Shown: positions 58,870 through 64,000 of the stretch, piece by piece
Numbering within the stretch: the stretch's first letter is position 1
Layout: each line of letters opens with the position of its first letter
Assembly (NCBI GenBank): GCA_036852015.1
Contig: JAANDG010000206.1
Span: 1-64,000 of the forward strand
Length of the DNA: 64,000 bases
Origin: Pelodera strongyloides
Lineage: Eukaryota; Nematoda; Chromadorea; Rhabditida; Rhabditidae
Reading direction: 5' to 3'
Program-made: the position numbers and the translations under genes
Notes under the pieces: generated by a model
The model's input: the letters and a program-made list of their open reading frames with translations, nothing else
The model's database searches: none
Told to the model about the DNA's origin: nothing

Positions 58870-59392
58870 GTATCATGTTCTTTAACATGATAACCCCGTT
58901 TCGACCCTGATCGTATACGAGGGTTTTGCTGTAGTTGGGTCTCATCAGTACGATGACCACAGCTTTAGGATAGGAAAATAAAAAATAAAAAATTAAAAGA
59001 GTATGAACATAAGACAGAACAATTAACTACGTACAAAGAAAATTGACAGTTTGGTTGAAGAATGTGTGACTGATTATGTGTAATTGTGTTGAGTGCAATT
59101 GTTATTGCAATTAATTAATTGTTTGGTTTTTAATGTTAGAGTACAATTATATTTATTTTTGTAGTTTGTAGTGTGATGTGAGATTATGTTTTTTGTAGTT
59201 TTTGTGTGATGTGAGATTATGTGGTGTGTGTGGTTTTGGTGTGTGTGTGTATGTGTGTGTGTCTGTGGTGTGTGTGTGTTGTGTGTGTGAAGTAATGCAT
59301 TAGTTGGTTAGTTTTTGTAATAATAGTTATGTATTAGTTGATTAGTTAATTTGGTTAATAATGTGAAAGTAGTGAATAGGTTAGGTTAGATA
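58870..59392. other. AT/TG-rich region below the Penelope-like ORF
   Basis: No coding sequence. It holds a (TG)n tract (59225-59291) and repeated TGTAGTTT and TGAGATTATG phrases. It may be the 3' UTR of the Penelope-like element; its end is not defined. Confidence 0.4.
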
Positions 59393-61337
59393 TTATATGT
59401 TAAAATTGAATTTACTGTTGTACCAATTAGTCAGTCTTTTGCTGTCATTATTATATTTTAGTGCTATACATGGGTGTCGGTGAATAGTTTTACGAAATAT
59501 TTGAGTGATTTTTGACAAGGGATATTTATTACGAATAAGTTTGTGTGTAAGTTGACAAACCTTGTCTTTGAAAAACTCTAAAGAAGAAGTGCAACGGTAT
59601 ATTCGTATTATTTCACCCATAATACAATTTAGTTTGATATTTGTTGAGATATGAGAATCGTACATTGGAAATCTAATGACGTCGAATGTGTAGTCGTCTG
59701 TTTTGTTATATAAATTTATAGCCCACTTATCATTAGCTCGAGTAATTTGAAGGTCTAGAAAAGCTGCTGAATTTTCACTATCATTTGCAGGCTCAAGATT
59801 AAGAGATGTAGGATACATGTTTATGAGTTGATCAAAGTCACAAATATTATTATAGAATATGGCAATATCATCCATATACCTAAACATGCGTGTATTGTAA
59901 ACTAGATGTGAGTTGTTGTTACTTTTGAAAAAATTGAATTCTATAATTGATAGAGTGAGATCTGCCAAGAGTGGTGAGGCGTTACCTCCTTGTGGGACAC
60001 CTTTTGTTTGATGGAATACTTCGTTGTTGAAGATTAAGAAAACTGTTTGTGACAATATAATGTATTATGTGTTTAACCTCTGTTAGTGTGTAGCAATTTT
60101 GAGAGTATGTGTCAGTATAGAAGCAGTGTCTAAATGCAACATTTATGTATGTTTTACCAGCATTTTTGAAACATAATTCGAGTAGCTCATAAATATGTTT
60201 GAGGACGCAATCGTGTGGTAAGTTGGTAAAAAGACTGCTGAAATCCATAACCCTTATTTTATTGAAGCGGTGAAGACTAGAATTATTGGAAATTTGCATT
60301 GAATTATCAATTGAGAAAAAGTAAGATTTGTGGATATTATGATTGCAAGTTGCTTTACAGTAGTTTGAAAAATGTGTTCTTAAATGTTTGAGTATTTTTT
60401 GTGTTAAAATAGAAATGTTTTTAAGAGAACTAACCTTAGCTGCTGTTATAAATCTCATTTTAATTGTAGGTTTATGGAGTTTGGGTATGGCATAAATGTT
60501 AGGTAGTTTTCTGTGGTTATCTGGAAGATTAATACCGAAAAGACTCGAGTAATCACTGTGTCTGTTTATTATAGAATCTTTTGTTTCTAAACTGTATGGT
60601 TGATATGTATCATTGCCCACTGTTTGGTAAACATTGTTTGTAGAGTAAACTATGCCCAACTCTTTGTGAAGGAAGTTACGGTATAGTAAAGGACATGAAA
60701 AGCAGAAGTTGGAGTTGGCCTTGTCCACACATGTAACAACGAAATTTTGTTTTATTTTGTGGATCTCCCGTGTGACTTCACGTATGTGTTCTTCTTCAAA
60801 AATAGCAGAAGTTAAGTTAAGGTCATCCAACAAGAATTTCATATTTGGAATAGGAATACTGTTCTTCATAAAGTATTTTTTGAGGCGAGTACTTAGCTCT
60901 TGAGAGGTTTCTTTGAGTGTTTGTTGAAAATGTGAGTGACTATATGGAGAGCGGTACTTAGTACCATTTAAAAGTAATTTTGTTGCTATAGGATAGTTTG
61001 ATGAGAATATTTCACAATTACCGGAAATTATATGAGAAATATTGTTAATAGAAATTTTTTCTTTTCCATTGCATTTAGATAGGAATGTGCTACAATTGCA
61101 AGTAATGTTTGTTGTATTAACTGAATTAACTAGTGTTTTATAATTGAAAATTTTAGGACCCAGTGGAATGTTGTATTTTGGAATAAAGCGGATGCGTGGT
61201 ATTAGAGAATTAGGAATGGAGTTAGTGTTAAATAATTCTTTGATACTTTTTTTGAACTGATAATTGAGATTATTATGTGGTGAGACAAATTCAAGAAAAG
61301 GTATGTGTAAATCAAAGTCTGTTTGTTGAACGCTTTT
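59393..61337 (-). pseudogene. Penelope-like retroelement reverse transcriptase, frameshifted and interrupted
   Basis: On the minus strand an open frame runs from the LTR edge at 61337 to 59982, then a second frame continues from about 60050 to a stop at 59393. Motifs in order: CNC...C with an NGTKYR stretch (as before the RT of some animal Penelope-like ORFs), IPKLHKP, DFSSLFTNLP, GVPQGGNASPLLADL, FRYMDDIAIF (catalytic YMDD), then a thumb region with FPMYDSHIS and IIRIYR. These are RT motifs of the Penelope-like type. A one-base shift near 60035-60055 breaks the frame between the FTNLP and GVPQGG motifs. The N-terminus is cut off by the LTR. No GIY-YIG endonuclease is seen after the RT. A non-functional copy, probably fairly young because only one shift is visible. 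Confidence 0.8.
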
Positions 61338-61813
61338 TGTGTGAAATTACACCGTCGAGTCCAAGTGGTTTATTCGTGAAGCATATGTATCAAGGCAATT
61401 TCAATGGGCCGGGGAGGCCTTAAGTACTGGTTTTATGGGGCGTGGCCTAATTTACTGGATATGTCTAATTTATTGTATTTCCTAATTACTCTCTATCTTT
61501 AGCGTCTCTATTCCATAGTTCGTGATATTTTAGTTTGATCCCTAAAATAGGGCCAGACGGGCCAGCTGCAGACATTTGTCTGCGCCTCTATTATTATTCA
61601 CTATTTCCTAACATGTACTTTTACAAAAGTCATTAACTCAACGTGGAAACATCTGCGTGAAACTAAGAATGTACTTTCGAAATTCGATTGATCTTGAATA
61701 TGATGAATTAATGGAAATTAAATGAATTGCTTATTGAATACATATTAAAGAGGAAATTATGGAAAATAATAAGTGAAATATACTGAGTGTATATATATAT
61801 ATATATATGCACA
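61338..61813 (-). repeat. 3' long terminal repeat of an LTR retroelement
   Basis: On the minus strand the segment starts TGTGCATATATA and ends ...TTTCACACA, giving the TG...CA ends of an LTR (inner end 61813; outer end 61338 or 61340). It directly follows a G-rich polypurine tract, contains AATAAA (61369-61374) close to its 3' end, and is about 475 bp long. The other LTR is outside the window, so identity and target duplication cannot be compared. Confidence 0.72.
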
Positions 61814-61822
61814 CTCCCCCCC
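61814..61822 (-). promoter_or_regulatory. Polypurine tract of the LTR element
   Basis: GGGGGGGAG on the minus strand lies immediately before the TG of the LTR, the position where plus-strand DNA synthesis is primed in LTR retroelements. Confidence 0.65.
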
Positions 61823-61901
61823 GGCAACTAAAAGCGAAGCGAGTTAGCATAAAGCATGTTCGTAACAACTATTATAAGGCTACTACCAATACGGTTGAAT
61901 A

Positions 61902-62001
61902 CTGACAAATATGTGAGAATAAGTAATACTTACAAATATATGAGAATAAGTAATACTGACAAATATATGAGAATAAGTAATACTGACAAATATATGAGAA
62001 T
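61902..62001. repeat. Short tandem repeat in the 3' UTR of the LTR element
   Basis: A 27-bp unit of the type TACTGACAAATATATGAGAA is repeated about four times between the zinc-knuckle ORF and the polypurine tract. Confidence 0.7.
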
Positions 62002-62223
62002 GTTCAAAAATTGCAAATTAGGGCAAATAAATGTAGTTTAGCAAATAACAAAAAGTCTAAGGCACGAATGAATAAGGCACTCAATAAAATATACTCAGAG
62101 AAGTAAATAGTAAGCAAACCAAGTAAAAAAAAATTGAAACGTACGTTTTGACGAAAGAGAAATTAGAAGAAATGTGTTAGCCAGACCATTGGGGATTGTT
62201 AGAAGTTAGAAAAATAGAATTAA

Positions 62224-63003
62224 TTAATTGCTGGGATCGGGGTCTTTCTTCTCGTCGTCCATCCTAGGGGGCTCATCTTTCATTTGTTCGTCGGAAAGTA
62301 CTGTTCTTTTCGAAGGTCCTGGGGAAACCTCAAGAATGTCGTCCTCCTCCTGGTGGTTGTTTGACTCTTCGATGCTTACGGACACCCGGGCTCGTTTTCT
62401 GGCGTTCCTCGCAGCTCGACTGGCAGATCCACAGCGTTTCTTACATTTCTTTTTCGTGTATGTCTGCAGCACCTCATTTGACATATGGACAACAATCTGC
62501 GTACTCGGATTTGGGAAATTCACTACGACGGCCTCCTGTTGTAATTCTGCGACTGTCTTGCTCCTTTTGGTCTCTGTTTCAGATTCCAGCAGCTTCTCGT
62601 TCAATTTTGCAAGTGCAGATGGACAATCAGTGTTCAACTGGGGACAAAGTTCTTCATGGTGATGTTGTCTGCAATTCATGCAAGTTCGCCTGTCGCAATT
62701 GTCTGGATGGAATGGTTCTTCAGCAGACTGAAGACACATAATACATCTATTGCTCTCGATTATTGCAATTGTCTTGTCGACAGCTGACATGGGGCAGTTG
62801 AGACTGTCATGTTCTTCCTGGCAGAAAATACATACAGGTTTTTGTACAGAATCTTTCGTTGTTTTGTCGATCATGGCCATGACGTGTCGCTTCATGGCGC
62901 GCAGCTGTTCATGTTGTTGATTGGCGAGTCGAGCACCGCAAATAGATGTGCCGAGTTGTGCGCATTTCTTTTGTTGACGTTTGAGTGATTGTGAGTCGGC
63001 CAT
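62224..63003 (-). CDS. Retroelement ORF with three CCHC-like zinc knuckles, downstream of env
   Basis: A 259-aa frame starting at a true ATG (63001-63003). Residues about 60-120 hold three cysteine/histidine clusters: CIFCQEEHDSLNC (C-x2-C-x3-H-x4-C), CIMCLQSAEEPFHPDNC, and CMNCRQHHHEELC. Their order and spacing recall the zinc-finger region of BEL/Pao Gag polyproteins, which bind RNA. The C-terminal half is charged, with a basic patch (KKCKKRCGSASRAARNARKR) like a nuclear-localisation or nucleic-acid-binding tail, then an acidic end. It lies about 185 bp after the envelope stop, where gag sequences are not expected. It may be an accessory protein made from a spliced RNA, or a rearranged gag fragment. 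Confidence 0.7.
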   Translation of the reverse strand: MADSQSLKRQQKKCAQLGTSICGARLANQQHEQLRAMKRHVMAMIDKTTKDSVQKPVCIFCQEEHDSLNCPMSAVDKTIAIIESNRCIMCLQSAEEPFHPDNCDRRTCMNCRQHHHEELCPQLNTDCPSALAKLNEKLLESETETKRSKTVAELQQEAVVVNFPNPSTQIVVHMSNEVLQTYTKKKCKKRCGSASRAARNARKRARVSVSIEESNNHQEEDDILEVSPGPSKRTVLSDEQMKDEPPRMDDEKKDPDPSN

Positions 63004-63187
63004 ATTGAATAAGGAGAAGTGGAATGTGGGTTATGTTTTTAAGGGTGAGTATGATGCGCGGGAATTAAGTCTCCGCCCACTTTGCGGGTCCTTAAAGGAC
63101 AGATGAAGAAAGACGGGTTGTTTACGATATTGGAGAGTTGAATGAGGGGGGTTTGGTTCCAATGGTCTGGAGCTGGTTGTTGTCTTG

Positions 63188-64000
63188 TTAGAGAATATGT
63201 GTTTTCGGTTGTGCTCGTCTTCCAGGAAACACACGGAAAATATTGCTTCCCTTTAGGTAGACATAGATACCCATTCCGATGGTGAAAATTAGCATGAATA
63301 TCATTACTCTTGTCCCGATATATTCCGCCACTGTGCGGAGGAGGTGTCCAATGTCTGGTAGGGCGATTTCGTGTTCATTGGATGACCAATGTGATGGGTT
63401 GATGATACCATGCGGCGGAGGGTGGAAGCGAAGTATTCCTTTGAGCTTAACCACATGTGGATTGCATGACGTTCTGCATGGTAGGCTTACGGATGCATAC
63501 TCGGAGAAGAAGGATATGTTTGTGATAATTTCCTTCTTGTCGCATGGAAGTGCATAGAGTTGGTTTCCGCATTCCAACGACGCTGTAGATGATTTATTGG
63601 CAGTGCATGTGGCTGTTGTTCGCGCTCCCTCTCTGCATGCGTAACATCCCGATAATTCGCCGACTTCTACTGTGCATTGAGTTTCGGATGAAACAACTTG
63701 CGTGTTCTTGAGTTTCCAGTTCCACTCAATGAATAGTGTTCCAGTGGCTGCGACTTCTGCTGTTAACTCCTTTGTCTGATCCTGGAGAACAAGTCCTGGT
63801 TGATGTAAAGGAAGAACCTTGCTGGTGTCGAGGAGTACTGTGGAGAGATTAGCCTGGTTACATTCACAGTTCATTGCTGTATTAGCTGGGTGACATTTGC
63901 AATTCGGTGTTGCTGCACATCGTCCAAGCTTGGCGTCTTCTTTAGAATCGCACCACAAGTGGATTTCATCGGTCTGATCGAGGATGGCTGCGTTGATTCC
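63188..64000 (-). CDS. Phlebovirus-Gc-like envelope glycoprotein of the LTR element, C-terminal part
   Basis: An open frame of 270 codons enters at the window edge and stops at 63188. It is cysteine-rich (WCDSK, CKCH, CECN, then GCYACREGA and SLPCRTSC), with a membrane segment near its C-terminus (MIFMLIFTIGMGIYVYL) followed by a short basic cytoplasmic tail. The GCYAC region and following cysteines match the C-terminal domain of phlebovirus-type class II fusion glycoproteins, which nematode BEL/Pao elements have acquired as env. No break is visible in this part. The fusion-loop region lies outside the window. Whether the element makes particles cannot be told. Confidence 0.72.
   Translation of the reverse strand, partial: GINAAILDQTDEIHLWCDSKEDAKLGRCAATPNCKCHPANTAMNCECNQANLSTVLLDTSKVLPLHQPGLVLQDQTKELTAEVAATGTLFIEWNWKLKNTQVVSSETQCTVEVGELSGCYACREGARTTATCTANKSSTASLECGNQLYALPCDKKEIITNISFFSEYASVSLPCRTSCNPHVVKLKGILRFHPPPHGIINPSHWSSNEHEIALPDIGHLLRTVAEYIGTRVMIFMLIFTIGMGIYVYLKGSNIFRVFPGRRAQPKTHIL

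Larger units (their letters stand above)
61338..64000 (-). mobile_element. LTR retroelement, 3' part (envelope-carrying), runs off the window
   Basis: The minus-strand order is envelope glycoprotein C-terminus, a zinc-knuckle ORF, about 400 bp untranslated DNA with a short tandem repeat, polypurine tract, LTR. Gag-pol should lie beyond 64000. An envelope of phlebovirus Gc type plus BEL/Pao-like zinc knuckles suggests a nematode BEL/Pao (Cer-type) element. The LTR edge cuts an open Penelope-like reading frame, so this element is the younger insertion. Confidence 0.7.

Noticed and set aside
59393..60869. Telomerase reverse transcriptase
   Set aside because: It has IPKLHKP and GVPQGG motifs and a short thumb, and lacks telomerase N-terminal regions; it is also in a repeat-rich, frameshifted setting.

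Overview
This window looks like nuclear DNA from a rhabditid-type nematode. The signs are interstitial TTAGGC telomere repeats (seen as GCCTAA), introns ending in TTTCAG, splice acceptors lying directly before start codons (as at spliced-leader sites), and two tandem ShKT-domain haem peroxidase genes of a kind typical of nematodes. Introns are long for such an animal and full of small fold-back elements and CT/GA tracts. All gene models were built by reading exons by eye; internal exon phases agree throughout each model.

Layout. 1-7044: intergenic, fold-back repeats, a 30-bp-type tandem array and telomere repeats. 7045-25732 (+): peroxidase gene 1, 21 exons found, signal-peptide exon not found, with a long Thr/Pro/Arg linker exon; its 5.3-kb intron carries a 4.1-kb long-terminal-inverted-repeat element with a 130/137-bp satellite inside. 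25733-32504: intergenic repeats and one possible ShKT relic. 32505-42614 (+): peroxidase gene 2, 22 exons, 647 aa, complete, with a GC-AG intron and a Helitron ending 7 bp before the acceptor AG of exon 4. 44291-52366 (-): a 19-exon gene for a secreted 595-aa repeat protein in which fifteen consecutive exons each encode one furin-type site R-x-[KR]-R followed by Asp or Glu; this is the most striking object here. 54560-58825 (+): a secreted cysteine-containing protein of unknown family, divergent from the previous gene. 59393-61337 (-): a broken Penelope-like reverse transcriptase. 61338-64000 (-): the 3' part of an LTR retroelement inserted into it, with LTR, polypurine tract, a zinc-knuckle ORF and the C-terminal part of a phlebovirus-Gc-like envelope glycoprotein running off the window.

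The two peroxidases are probably secreted, cuticle or extracellular-matrix enzymes. The repeat protein is predicted to enter the secretory pathway and be cut by a proprotein convertase into about 15 acidic-headed, Ala/Val/Thr-rich peptides of about 18-35 aa. Mobile DNA is layered: a Helitron sits in a fold-back MITE, and an LTR element sits in a Penelope-like element. Five short Helitron copies are recognised by exact A|TC...CTGG|T boundaries.
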